Shown here one piece after another: positions 24,781-33,937 of a stretch of 64,000 bases of DNA. The notes under the pieces are model-generated. The model was not told the DNA's origin and made no database searches. It saw nothing but the letters and a program-made list of their open reading frames with translations. Both the position numbers and the translations under genes were made by a program. The stretch comes from Candidatus Acidulidesulfobacter diazotrophicus. GTDB lineage: Bacteria; SZUA-79; Acidulodesulfobacterales; Acidulodesulfobacteraceae. Within the stretch, counting starts at the first letter, position 1, and each line of letters begins with the position of its first letter. Location of the stretch: NCBI GenBank assembly GCA_004195025.1, contig SGBB01000002.1, positions 153,020-217,019 of the forward strand, written 5' to 3'.

Positions 24781-25977
24781 ATGGCTATTGAAATCAGAAA
24801 CAGATTGGGACTTGCCGATGTTAAATCAGATTTTAGACATATTGCAGGCAGAAAAATTGAAAATATTCATGAGGAGCTTTTAGAACTGGAAGCAAAAGGA
24901 GAAATAAAAGTAATTCACATTACTGATGCAAACAAACCGATTGAAGCCGAAACCTTATTCGGACGGAAAAAGAAGATACCTACAACTAAATTGTGGCATC
25001 ATAAATCTTGCGGTCAATGCGGAAATATTCCCGGTTATCCGGTATCTCTTTTATGGTTTATGAATAAATTTGGCACCGAATATATAGATGAAAGAAATCA
25101 AACATCCTGTACGGCATGGAACTACCACGGGTCTGCTACTTCTAATCCTGTCGGTCTTGCCGCCGTTGCCGTCAGAAATTTTCACAGGGCTTACGAGTTA
25201 GGGTTATTTCCGTTGATACATTGCGCAACTTCTTTTGGCGATTATAAAGAAATGCGCAACCTTCTTGTTGAAAATAAAGAATTAAGGGATGAAGTAAGAA
25301 GAATAATGCATAAAATAGGCAGAGAGCTTGTACTTCCTGAAGAAATTGTTCATTATAGCGAATGGGTTCACGTTATGAGATTTGAAATTGCAAAATTAAA
25401 AAAATATGATTTAAGTAATATCATTACGACGGTTCATCCTGCTTGCCACTGCTATAAGATGATTCCTGAAGATTGTATTTACGACAAAAACATTTACGCA
25501 GGAAAAAGGACTGCCGTTTCGACGGGCGTTGCCCTTGCTCTAGGCGCTCAAGTTGCCGATTACTCTACATGGTATGATTGCTGCGGGTTTGGATTCAGAC
25601 ATATTTTAACGGAGAGAGAAGCTTCCAGATCGTTTGTAATGGACAGAAAAATAAGACCTATGGTACGAGAAGCTAATTCCGATGTTTGCATAACGCAAGA
25701 TACGGGATGCACCACAACTCTTGATAAAAATCAATGGATAGGAAAAGCTATGGGTTATACCGAACAGGTTCCCGTTATGGCAGATGTTATGTTTGCTGCG
25801 CTTGCCTGCGGAGCGGACGTCTATAAAATAGTGCAGCTTCAATGGCATACGACAGATTGGAGACCGTTATGCGAAAAAATGGGAATTGACTGGAAAAAGT
25901 CAGAAGAAGAATATAAAGCTTATTTAGAACAGTTGAGATCGGGCGGAAAACCGGAAAATTTATATGAATACGCATAA
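24781..25977 (+). CDS. shdrB1: Sulfur-oxidising heterodisulfide reductase-like subunit B1
   Basis: A 398-residue cysteine-rich protein. Cysteine motifs: HKSCGQCGNIPGY near 77, HPACHCYK near 220, the CCG signature YDCCGFGF near 263 and CITQDTGCTT near 304. The last two resemble one CCG domain of HdrB, where such cysteines bind a noncubane [4Fe-4S] cluster. In the sHdr family the B1 subunit lacks some cysteines of methanogen HdrB. A weak GGGAG precedes the ATG. It follows shdrC1 by 136 bases. The wide spacing from its neighbours is unusual for an operon whose members are normally adjacent. Confidence 0.88.
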   Translation: MAIEIRNRLGLADVKSDFRHIAGRKIENIHEELLELEAKGEIKVIHITDANKPIEAETLFGRKKKIPTTKLWHHKSCGQCGNIPGYPVSLLWFMNKFGTEYIDERNQTSCTAWNYHGSATSNPVGLAAVAVRNFHRAYELGLFPLIHCATSFGDYKEMRNLLVENKELRDEVRRIMHKIGRELVLPEEIVHYSEWVHVMRFEIAKLKKYDLSNIITTVHPACHCYKMIPEDCIYDKNIYAGKRTAVSTGVALALGAQVADYSTWYDCCGFGFRHILTEREASRSFVMDRKIRPMVREANSDVCITQDTGCTTTLDKNQWIGKAMGYTEQVPVMADVMFAALACGADVYKIVQLQWHTTDWRPLCEKMGIDWKKSEEEYKAYLEQLRSGGKPENLYEYA

Positions 25978-26186
25978 TTAATTACGATTTAATAATTAAA
26001 TTTAACAACATATAAATTAATGCTACCATAATAGGCTAATACTATTATAATTTGTATGATAAATTAAGAAATATAGTAATTAAGCAATACAAAATAATTA
26101 AACAATATATATAATAGTTTATTATTAATTATAACTATTTATTTACATTTTAAATATAATTTATATTTAAAAAAAGGAGGCATTAT

Positions 26187-27230
26187 ATGGCTGAAAATAT
26201 TCTTGTTATCGGCGGCGGTCCTGCAGGGCTTCATGCCGCTATTGAACTTGCTGAGTTAGGCGTTAATGTCAGCTTAGTAGAAAGAGATACGTTCTTAGGA
26301 GGAAATCCAAAAAAATTTAAATATAAGTATTTATTCCCTGACCTTCAGCCTGCCGACGATGTTATAGGCGAATTAATCAGACGTACGGAATCCAACGGCA
26401 ATATAAAAAAATACTTTTCGGCAAATATAGAAAGCTTTAAAGAAGAAGGTAAAAAATTTAATGCCGTGATAAAATCAGATTCGGGTTCCGAAACTAAAAC
26501 ATTTGATTCTATAATAGTCGCAACGGGTTTTGAGCATTTTGACCCTGCGAAAGATTCTAAATATTCTTATCAATTATTTGATGATGTTATAGACATTAAA
26601 GACTTAGAAAGAATGATGGGTGAAGGAAATTTTACCAGACCTTCAAACGGAAAAACTCCTAAGAATGTGGCTTTCATTTTATGTGTCGGTTCAAGAGACA
26701 GGCATGTAGGCAATCAATATTGTTCAAGAGTATGCTGTACCGTGTCGGTTAAACAAGCAATAGAACTAAGGGAACATTTTCCTGAAACAGAGGTTTATAT
26801 ATTTTATATGGATATAAGAACCTACGGTTTTTATGAAGATTTATACTGGAAAGCTATGGAAGAGCACGATGTTCAGATAGTAAAAGGCAGAGTTGCCGAA
26901 ATTACCTCAGGACCTGATAATACGGTAATATGTAAAGGCGAAGATACTCTATTAAGAGGACCTTTTGAAATACCTTTTGATATGGTAGTTTTAGCTTCAG
27001 GAATGGAAGGCGGACCTCAATCACCTGAAATGGCAAATAAATTAGGCATAGAACTTGACGAGCATGGATTTTTAAAATACGCGAATGTAACTCTTTCGCC
27101 GTGCAAATCAAATAAAGACGGAATTTTTCTTGCGGGAGCATGCACTGGACCTAAGGCAATTGCAGATGCAATAATTGAAGGCGGAGCTGCCGCTATGAAT
27201 GCTTATATATATGCTAAGAAAAATTCTTAA
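26187..27230 (+). CDS. shdrA: Sulfur-oxidising heterodisulfide reductase-like subunit A (FAD, Fe-S)
   Basis: A 347-residue flavoprotein. An FAD-binding Rossmann motif is at the N-terminus (VIGGGPAGLHAAIELAELG, from residue 6). The HdrA iron-sulfur motif is CVGSRDRHVGNQYCSRVCC, near 166-184. A terminal dinucleotide-binding segment contains GIFLAGACTGPKAIADAIIE. This is the shorter sHdrA type, without the C-terminal ferredoxin domain of methanogen HdrA. It is the electron-bifurcation or electron-transfer centre of the complex. AGGAGG at 26176-26181 precedes the ATG. Confidence 0.92.
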   Translation: MAENILVIGGGPAGLHAAIELAELGVNVSLVERDTFLGGNPKKFKYKYLFPDLQPADDVIGELIRRTESNGNIKKYFSANIESFKEEGKKFNAVIKSDSGSETKTFDSIIVATGFEHFDPAKDSKYSYQLFDDVIDIKDLERMMGEGNFTRPSNGKTPKNVAFILCVGSRDRHVGNQYCSRVCCTVSVKQAIELREHFPETEVYIFYMDIRTYGFYEDLYWKAMEEHDVQIVKGRVAEITSGPDNTVICKGEDTLLRGPFEIPFDMVVLASGMEGGPQSPEMANKLGIELDEHGFLKYANVTLSPCKSNKDGIFLAGACTGPKAIADAIIEGGAAAMNAYIYAKKNS

Positions 27231-27446
27231 GTTTATAATTTATTAAGTTTATATATGATTATATTAAAAAAATATTTTTATTGTTTAGATTTTGTTTAAA
27301 TTATATTAAATTATATTAAATTATATTAAATTAACCGCAGGTTTAAACAAGGTTTAAAGGTATATAGCTAATAGCGGCGATTTAAAAAATTTTCATTATT
27401 ATTTGTTATTTCATTTTTTAGATTTTATAAATTTTATTAAAACTCT

Positions 27447-28175
27447 ATGCCGTATATATTAAAGAATAATAAAATAGATTCAAGATATGAAATTAAATTT
27501 TTTGAAATAATCAGAGAAAATTTAAATAATGAAAAATTAGATGAGCTTTATACGCTTTTAGACAAAAAGTCTAATATAGTAAAAGATTTTATTAATACCT
27601 TAAACTTAAATAATCCGGATTTTGAATATATTTTATCTTTAGTATTTTCAATACGAAGACATAAGAAAAAAATATTAGATACGATAAGCGATAAAAATTT
27701 AATTTCGGCATTTAATGTTTTTAAGGGGAAAAAATCTCAAGAAATAAAAGTGGGGAAATTTCTTGAGATTTTAGACTACGATGATGTGATAGTCAAGAGA
27801 GATCTTGCGTTTGAAATTTTGCATTTTCTTGAACCTGAAAATAATATTTTATGGACGACATGGATTTATAAACAGGATAGCGGAACAGGTTCACTGCCGT
27901 ATATGGCTGATTTTTTAAAAAGGACATGGGACGGAAATGCATATATAATGCCGTTTACATTTAGGGAAATGCGGGATGAAATAGATTATCTGTATGAGCT
28001 TGCATATAAAAACGGATTTAACATTAAACCTCCGTTCGGAACTGATATTTTGCTGGCTTATATGTATGCAGACTATGTTTTTAAAATGGTTTATGCCGAA
28101 TCTAAATCTTTATCGGTAGGTGTTCCAGACGGGTATACTTTGATGAAAAAATTATTAGGAATTGAAAAAATATAA
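27447..28175 (+). CDS. shdrH: sHdr-associated protein H (former hypothetical in the shdr cluster)
   Basis: A 242-residue, probably soluble all-helical protein with no cysteine-rich motif. It occupies the position of the conserved hypothetical gene between shdrA and shdrC2 in type I clusters, and its length is right for that family. The call depends on gene order and size, because the sequence holds no motif I can name (a loose central stretch reads FLEILDYDDVIVKRDL). No Shine-Dalgarno is evident. Its function in the complex is unclear in the family as a whole. Confidence 0.75.
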   Translation: MPYILKNNKIDSRYEIKFFEIIRENLNNEKLDELYTLLDKKSNIVKDFINTLNLNNPDFEYILSLVFSIRRHKKKILDTISDKNLISAFNVFKGKKSQEIKVGKFLEILDYDDVIVKRDLAFEILHFLEPENNILWTTWIYKQDSGTGSLPYMADFLKRTWDGNAYIMPFTFREMRDEIDYLYELAYKNGFNIKPPFGTDILLAYMYADYVFKMVYAESKSLSVGVPDGYTLMKKLLGIEKI

Positions 28176-28232
28176 TGCAAATAATGCAAATGTTTTATTA
28201 AACCTAAATCCAGATTCAGAATATAATATTCT

Positions 28233-28257
28233 GGATTCCCGCCTGCGCGGGAATGAC
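28233..28257 (+). repeat. MITE-like hairpin repeat copy
   Basis: GGATTCCCGC-CTGC-GCGGGAATGAC, a near-perfect hairpin of the dispersed family. Its last bases GGAATGAC begin the 65-bp tandem repeats that follow. Confidence 0.8.
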
Positions 28258-28399
28258 TTAGTATAAATTTAATAAAACTCAAAATTGTAGTTGTATTATC
28301 TATTGACAATGAGCGGAATGACTAAGTATAAATTTAATAAAACTCAAAATTGTAGTTGTATTATCTATTGACAATGAGCGGAATGACTTAGTGTAAATT
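28250..28399 (+). repeat. 65-bp tandem repeat upstream of shdrC2
   Basis: Two almost identical 65-bp units (28250-28314 and 28315-28379) and a partial third. Each unit starts GGAATGAC, contains AATTTAATAAAACTC and ends CTATTGACAATGAGC, so each carries a TTGACA box. Confidence 0.85.
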
Positions 28400-28535
28400 T
28401 AATATATTAATCAATTTAATTTTTATCAGATTTATAATTTATAAGTTGCGGTATTAAGTAAGTTTGCCGTATAAATTCAATATATTAATCAATTTAATTT
28501 AATTAATTTAATTTTGCAATCAGATTGGAGGCATT

Positions 28536-29318
28536 ATGGCTGAAGAGCATAATAAAAATAGCGTAAGACCTGTTGCTGAAAAAGGCGAACATATAATAGC
28601 AAGGCATCTGATAGATGACGATGCAATTAAAGAAGAAAAAAATCTTGTTATTGACGGCGTGGATGTTTCTGGCAGATGGAATACATTTATTGAAACAAGA
28701 GTCGATTCTGAATATGACAGAAGTTTTTTTGATGAAATTCAAAAAACAGTTGTCGGTTCGAGAATTAACAGATGCTGGCAATGCGGAATGTGTACGGCAA
28801 GCTGCACTGTAACTCCGTTATATAGAAGATTTAACCCTCGCTCCTTTATATATATGATGCAGCTCGGCAATTTAAAGCAATTAAAAAAATATGTAGATGT
28901 TGCATGGCGCTGCGTAGGATGCTATAAATGTTCACAAAGGTGCCCCAAACAGGTTAATCCGGCAGAAATGATGGAAGCGCTCGCTCTTTTAATAAAAAAA
29001 TATTTTCCCGAAGAGATTAAATCTAAACATCAATTAACAATTGATGAAGAAGTTAAAAAAATATATGAAGGTATGATATTAGGACATGGCAGATTAGATC
29101 TTGCAAATCTTCATACTTCTGCTATGAGAAAAATGGGTAAAACTTCTGAACTATTGAGCGATAAAGATGAAAGAGGCGCTATTTTTAAAATGATGAAAGA
29201 CGGTAGGGCATTGTCCGTTTTAAGGCTCGGAAAACCCCACAAATGGCATAAATCAAAAGACGCTATTGATAAATATCTACAAAATACGGGAACTCTTGAG
29301 CAGGAAAGCCAAGTATAA
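28536..29318 (+). CDS. shdrC2: Sulfur-oxidising heterodisulfide reductase-like subunit C2
   Basis: A 260-residue protein with two [4Fe-4S] motifs, CWQCGMCTASC near residue 80 and CVGCYKCSQRCPK near 126. A C-terminal helical part follows. The overall pattern is the C2 paralogue of type I sHdr clusters. GGAGG at 28526-28530 sets the ATG. The gene lies 360 bases after the H gene; that gap carries repeats. It should form the C2-B2 half of the complex together with the gene downstream. Confidence 0.88.
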   Translation: MAEEHNKNSVRPVAEKGEHIIARHLIDDDAIKEEKNLVIDGVDVSGRWNTFIETRVDSEYDRSFFDEIQKTVVGSRINRCWQCGMCTASCTVTPLYRRFNPRSFIYMMQLGNLKQLKKYVDVAWRCVGCYKCSQRCPKQVNPAEMMEALALLIKKYFPEEIKSKHQLTIDEEVKKIYEGMILGHGRLDLANLHTSAMRKMGKTSELLSDKDERGAIFKMMKDGRALSVLRLGKPHKWHKSKDAIDKYLQNTGTLEQESQV

Positions 29319-29402
29319 TAATGCATAACAACAAGTATTAAAATTTTATAGAATTATAATTATTTTATAAATATATCAACATAAATAAATAATTAATATA
29401 AC

Positions 29403-29485
29403 GATATAACAATATCAATAAATAATTAATGTAACGATAAAACGATATAACAATATCAATAAATAATTAATGTAACGATAAAACA
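29403..29485 (+). repeat. Imperfect tandem repeat between shdrC2 and shdrB2
   Basis: Two to three copies of a roughly 50-bp A/T-rich unit, containing GATATAACAATATCAATAAA and then TTAATGTAACGATAAAAC. Confidence 0.65.
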
Positions 29486-29610
29486 GTAAGACGGTATGTA
29501 ATTTTGTATTTGTATTAGATTATTATTGGATTATTATGGAGTTAGATTAAAAATAATATAATATAATATAATAATAAAATTAACAATAAAACAATGAGGT
29601 GATATATAAT

Positions 29611-30534
29611 ATGGAAACTTTAAAAGAAAATCAGGCTGCGTATTATCCCGGATGCGCGTTATTAACTATTGACAGAGCTTATAACAATAGTTCTAAATTG
29701 GTTTCTAAAAAAATGGGCATAGAATTGGTGGAAATACCGGATTATAATTGCTGCGGTATCGGAGAAATGAAATCTAAAGGCGCTGTGTCTTTATATTTGC
29801 CGCTTAGAAATATGACGATTGCTAAATCTAAACTCGGGAGCAAAGATCTTGTTATGGCATGCTCCGTCTGCTACCATGAATTTACAAGGTCTATTACAAA
29901 AGTAAAGGAAAATAAAAAACTTCTTGATGAGGTTAATTTAATTTTGAAAGATGCAGACGAGGAAGAATATGCTCCAGAAGGTGAAGCGCGTCATATTCTG
30001 GAGTTTTTATATAATGAAAAAGGTCCCGACGAAGTTAAAAAAAACACGGTTAAACCATTAAAGGGGATAAAGGTTGCTCCGTATTACGGCTGTTTATATA
30101 CAAGACCTTCAATGTATACTTTTGCTGATAAAAAACCAAACTTGGATAATTCCGAAAAACCGCATTTTATGCATGATTTTCTTGAAAGCATGGGTGCCGA
30201 AGTTGTTAGTTATGGAAACGAAGTTCAATGCTGCGGAGGCAGAAATGTAGTTCAGGACGAAGAAACTTCATTTACTTTATGTTCTCAAACACTTTCAAAA
30301 GCAAAGAAAGCCGGAGCCGATTTTCTGGTAGTTATTTGTCCAAAATGCGCAGGAGCATTAGACGTAAATCAGCCGAAAATTGTTGAAAAATATGGAGAAG
30401 ATTCAGAACTTCCCGTTGTATATCTTACCCAGCTGATGGCATTGGCTTTCGGTTTTTCCGAAAAAGACGCTCAATTTAGCGATATGATATCAAATCCATT
30501 AAAAGTATTAAAAGAAAAAGGAGGTTTTATTTAA
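29611..30534 (+). CDS. shdrB2: Sulfur-oxidising heterodisulfide reductase-like subunit B2
   Basis: A 307-residue protein with two CCG domains. The first has YYPGCAL near 10, YNCCGIG near 47 and ACSVCYHEF near 88. The second has YYGCLYTR near 157, VQCCGGRN near 205 and CPKCAGAL near 243. Both sets would bind noncubane [4Fe-4S] clusters as in HdrB. The usual longer reading from a GTG at 29599 is less likely: that GTG is the end of the Shine-Dalgarno GAGGTG (29597-29602), while ATG 29611 has normal spacing. It is followed after two bases by rubrerythrin. Confidence 0.88.
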   Translation: METLKENQAAYYPGCALLTIDRAYNNSSKLVSKKMGIELVEIPDYNCCGIGEMKSKGAVSLYLPLRNMTIAKSKLGSKDLVMACSVCYHEFTRSITKVKENKKLLDEVNLILKDADEEEYAPEGEARHILEFLYNEKGPDEVKKNTVKPLKGIKVAPYYGCLYTRPSMYTFADKKPNLDNSEKPHFMHDFLESMGAEVVSYGNEVQCCGGRNVVQDEETSFTLCSQTLSKAKKAGADFLVVICPKCAGALDVNQPKIVEKYGEDSELPVVYLTQLMALAFGFSEKDAQFSDMISNPLKVLKEKGGFI

Positions 30535-30536
30535 TT

Positions 30537-30911
30537 ATGACAAAGACTGAAAAAAACTTGGCGGAAGCTTTTGCAGGCGAATCGCAGGCGAACAGAAGAT
30601 ATACTGCATGGGCAAGGCAGGCGGATGCAGAAGGCTATCCTGAAGCAGCAGAACTTTTCAGGTCTGTTGCCGAAGGCGAAACAGCTCATGCTTTAGGTCA
30701 TTTTAATCATATGAAAGGCGTAAAAACTACGGCAGAAAATTTAAAAAAAGCTGCGGAAGGAGAAAGGTACGAAGTAAACGAAATGTATCCGCGTATGGCA
30801 AAAGAGGCGCGTGAAGAAGGGTTAGAAGAAATTGCAAAATGGTTTGAAATGGTAGGAAAGGCAGAGAATTCCCATATGAAAGCTTTTGAAAAAATTTTAT
30901 CTGAATTATAA
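30537..30911 (+). CDS. Rubrerythrin without rubredoxin domain
   Basis: A 124-residue ferritin-like diiron protein. Metal-ligand motifs AFAGESQANRRY and AEGETAHALGH are in the first half, and AREEGLEEIAKWFEMVGKAE and NSHMKAFE in the second. It ends where the C-terminal rubredoxin domain of standard rubrerythrin would start, so it is a sulerythrin-like short form. The family reduces hydrogen peroxide. It begins two bases after the shdrB2 stop with an AGGAGG in that gene's end (30519-30524), so it is very probably cotranscribed and may protect the oxygen-sensitive clusters. Confidence 0.9.
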   Translation: MTKTEKNLAEAFAGESQANRRYTAWARQADAEGYPEAAELFRSVAEGETAHALGHFNHMKGVKTTAENLKKAAEGERYEVNEMYPRMAKEAREEGLEEIAKWFEMVGKAENSHMKAFEKILSEL

Positions 30912-30953
30912 TAATAAACGCATATAAAATTAATAGAAAAATTAGGTAATTAA

Positions 30954-30988
30954 CTATATACTATATACTATATACTATATACTATATA
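30954..30988 (+). repeat. CTATATA heptanucleotide repeat
   Basis: Five perfect CTATATA units between the convergent rubrerythrin and GT39 genes. Confidence 0.85.
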
Positions 30989-31041
30989 ACGCTTTATGCA
31001 ATTTTATAAAATAAAACAATTTTAGTTCTTAAATTTAGTTC

Positions 31042-32598
31042 TTAAAATTGTTTTGAGGCAAATTTTTTAAATAAATATTTATTTTTATATAGAAAATCAT
31101 ATAAACCGTATATCTTTATTGTTCTAACTTTATGTCCGCTATGACGAATTGTTAATTTTTTTATCAGTTTATATTTTTTAAAATTTTGTGATAATTCTTT
31201 CTCTATATGTTTGCCGAATTTTGTATCTATGATATAGAGAAAGTTTTGCCCTTTTTTTGTCTTAAAATTATTCCACAAAGAATATTCGTTATTTCTTTTA
31301 AAGTAATTAAAAGAATATGTTTGCGGTTTCCCTTTTACATAATAGGCAAGTTCGCTTGCTATTTGAAATCTTCTCGCAGAAATTAAAAATTTGTCTTTTT
31401 TGTTCGCAGCGATAATTTTGTCAACTGCATAACCTAATTTTTTCCACCCTAAAATATCTCTTATCGGGCTTTTATCTAATTTAAAGTTTATTATCGGATG
31501 AGACGGTTCAATAAAAATCAGTACCGAAAATACAAGTCCTACAATTATAGAAATAGATAATGCAGAGGCGGCAAGTTTTTTTGAAATACCTTTTTTTAGT
31601 TTATTGTTCTTATTATTATAATATTGAAAAAATAGCAAGCTTGCCAGAATATAAGCCGGAAAATATAAAAAAACAGGCCAGTTAGGCTGTACTTCCGTTT
31701 TTGCGCATTGATATACAAAATATACAAACGGTACCATTGCAGAAATAGAAAGAGCTAAATATATATCGTTTCTATTTTTTATTCCTTTATATAACCCGTA
31801 AAACATAGAAAATATTAAGATAATAAAAATAAACGGGGAAAGAATACCTGCTTGAGAGATTATAAATAAAAACAAATTATAAATAAATGTATTAAAATTT
31901 ACATAATTACCTGATAAAGCGAATAAATGCCTTAAGGATACATAATTATTTAAATAATTCCATATAATAACGGGAGAGAATAGAATTAAAGATATTAAAA
32001 AAGCAATATACGGTTCTTTTTTAAATAAATATTTTCTATAATTATTGCTAAGCAGGAAGAATAGAAAAACGACAGGATATAAAAAAACAGCGGTATATTT
32101 ACTGAGAAGAGCAAATCCTACAGACATTCCTATTAAGTAAATATAGTAATCTTTTTTAGATATAATTAAATAAATTAAAAAAAAAATTGAAAGAGAAAAA
32201 AATAAAAGCTGCGCATTTCCATAAACAATAAGAATAGATCCTATATTAAATATAGGTATAACATTAATAAGAACAGCAGCACCCAAACTGTATATCTTAT
32301 TAGACGTTAATTTTTTCAAAATGAAATAGACAAATAAAGAAATAAACAATGAAATTATGGGGGCGCCTAATCTGACAAAAAATTGAGAATTAAGCCTGCC
32401 GAAAAAAGTTGTTAATGCAATTATATATGCAATCATTGGGGACATATCGTAATATGAAAGCGAAAGATGGCGCGACCATTGCCAGTAGTATGTTTCTTCC
32501 GGAATAAGGTCTATTTGATTAATAAAAATTATTCTAAAAATAAATAAAACAATTAAGAAACCAAATAAAATGTTTGTTATTAATCTATTTTTGCTCAT
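31042..32598 (-). CDS. GT39-type membrane glycosyltransferase (ArnT/PMT-like)
   Basis: A 518-residue polytopic protein with about ten to eleven hydrophobic helices. The first extracytoplasmic loop has acidic residues followed by aromatics (DLIPEETYYWQWSRHL), resembling the catalytic region of dolichol- or undecaprenyl-phosphate-dependent glycosyltransferases. A C-terminal soluble part (about 385-518) follows. Such enzymes transfer a lipid-linked sugar to lipid A or proteins. The acceptor is unknown here. It converges on the shdr cluster and is divergent from pilM. Confidence 0.82.
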   Translation of the reverse strand: MSKNRLITNILFGFLIVLFIFRIIFINQIDLIPEETYYWQWSRHLSLSYYDMSPMIAYIIALTTFFGRLNSQFFVRLGAPIISLFISLFVYFILKKLTSNKIYSLGAAVLINVIPIFNIGSILIVYGNAQLLFFSLSIFFLIYLIISKKDYYIYLIGMSVGFALLSKYTAVFLYPVVFLFFLLSNNYRKYLFKKEPYIAFLISLILFSPVIIWNYLNNYVSLRHLFALSGNYVNFNTFIYNLFLFIISQAGILSPFIFIILIFSMFYGLYKGIKNRNDIYLALSISAMVPFVYFVYQCAKTEVQPNWPVFLYFPAYILASLLFFQYYNNKNNKLKKGISKKLAASALSISIIVGLVFSVLIFIEPSHPIINFKLDKSPIRDILGWKKLGYAVDKIIAANKKDKFLISARRFQIASELAYYVKGKPQTYSFNYFKRNNEYSLWNNFKTKKGQNFLYIIDTKFGKHIEKELSQNFKKYKLIKKLTIRHSGHKVRTIKIYGLYDFLYKNKYLFKKFASKQF

Positions 32599-32716
32599 GA
32601 ATATAATATTTAATAAATAAATTATTTAGATATATTTATAAATAATTAAAATAAATATCATATATGATTTTAGTTTAAAATTCAAAATAAAAATATAATT
32701 AATTTTAAATTAGATT

Positions 32717-32770
32717 ATTTTTGTTATTTTTTATTAATATTTAATAATATTAATAAAAAATAACAAAAAT
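32717..32770. repeat. Perfect 25-bp inverted repeat upstream of pilM
   Basis: The arm 32717-32741 begins ATTTTTGTTATTTTTTATTA. The second arm, 32746-32770, is its exact reverse complement with a 4-base loop TAAT. It lies immediately before the -35 box of the pilM promoter. Confidence 0.8.
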
Positions 32771-32773
32771 AAC

Positions 32774-32802
32774 TTGACAATTGTTTAATCTTATTTTATC
32801 TT
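32774..32802 (+). promoter_or_regulatory. Probable sigma-70 type promoter of pilMNOPQ
   Basis: A consensus -35 TTGACA at 32774-32779, 17 bases of spacer and TATCTT at 32797-32802. The pilM start is 65 bases further on. Confidence 0.5.
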
Positions 32803-32866
32803 TTAATTATCAGCTCATGTTATATTAATTTACATTATTATAATTATTATTATCGGGTAAATACCT

Positions 32867-33937
32867 ATGGCTTTTAAATTTAATTTATCTTTAAAAAAAA
32901 TAGTGGGTATAGATATAGGATATAGTTCTATAAAAATATTGGAATTATCTAAATCCGGCAGCAAATACACATTGGATTCTATTGATCTAATCGACCTTCC
33001 CGGCGGAATTGTTGCCGATGGTTTTATAAAAGATCATGCGTCGGCAGTTTCGTATATTAAAAGTTCTTTTGCAAACCATGATATTAAAGATAAAAATATT
33101 ATAATATCAATTCCATGCAAATATGTCATTATAAAAAACATTGATATGCCTAAAATGAAAGAATCAGAGCTTGATCCAGCTATTTTTTATGAAGCTCAGC
33201 AGTACATAACTTATGATATTAAGGAAGTATCGTTTGACTATATGATATTAGGAGATTCCGCTACAGATGCCGGCAGTAATTTGATAATGATTATTGCAGG
33301 CAAAGAAGATATTATAAATGACAGAGTTAATTTAATAAATGAGTGCGGATTACATTCTCCTATAGTGGATGTTGATTGTATAGCGACGGAAAATATGTTT
33401 AATTTCAATTATCCGGAAGAGACCGATCAGATAGCAGGAATTATTAAAGTAGGCGCAACTGAAACAAATGTCCACATAGTAAATAAAGGCTTTAATCTAT
33501 TCAGAAGAGATATACCTATCGGAGGGGTTAATATTACCGAAGAAATAGCAAAAAAATTTCAGATGGATTTTAATGAAGCTGAAAACATTAAAACAGGCGG
33601 CATTGAAAAAAGAGATGCAAATTTTAAAACTAATTATATGATATTTGCAAATATGATTGTTACAAGAATAACAACCGAGATACAAAGAACTATAGACTAT
33701 TTTGCCGCCAATAATGATAAACAATATCCTAAAAAAATATTTCTTACGGGAGGTTCGGCCTTGCTTTCCGGGCTTTCAGGAGATATAGAAACCAAACTGA
33801 ATATTCCTGTTACAATTATTAATCCATTTAGAAAAATAGTGTTTAATCACAATATAAGCAATACTAATTTTATAGAAACAAAATCTTCTTTGTTTGGAGT
33901 AGCGGCAGGTTTAGCAATTAGAGGATTACAGCCATGA
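32867..33937 (+). CDS. pilM: Type IV pilus assembly protein PilM
   Basis: A 356-residue actin-like protein. The first phosphate-binding segment is VGIDIGYSSIKILEL (about 13-27); later segments include FLTGGSALLSGLSGDIETKL (about 292-311). PilM forms a cytoplasmic ring that holds PilN's N-terminus. Sequence and length are normal. Its stop overlaps the pilN start (ATGA at 33934-33937). It heads pilM-pilN-pilO/P-pilQ. Confidence 0.93.
   Translation: MAFKFNLSLKKIVGIDIGYSSIKILELSKSGSKYTLDSIDLIDLPGGIVADGFIKDHASAVSYIKSSFANHDIKDKNIIISIPCKYVIIKNIDMPKMKESELDPAIFYEAQQYITYDIKEVSFDYMILGDSATDAGSNLIMIIAGKEDIINDRVNLINECGLHSPIVDVDCIATENMFNFNYPEETDQIAGIIKVGATETNVHIVNKGFNLFRRDIPIGGVNITEEIAKKFQMDFNEAENIKTGGIEKRDANFKTNYMIFANMIVTRITTEIQRTIDYFAANNDKQYPKKIFLTGGSALLSGLSGDIETKLNIPVTIINPFRKIVFNHNISNTNFIETKSSLFGVAAGLAIRGLQP

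Noticed and set aside
28250..28399. CRISPR array
   Set aside because: The repeats are direct tandem units without unique spacers. No array with regular repeat-spacer structure was seen anywhere in the window.
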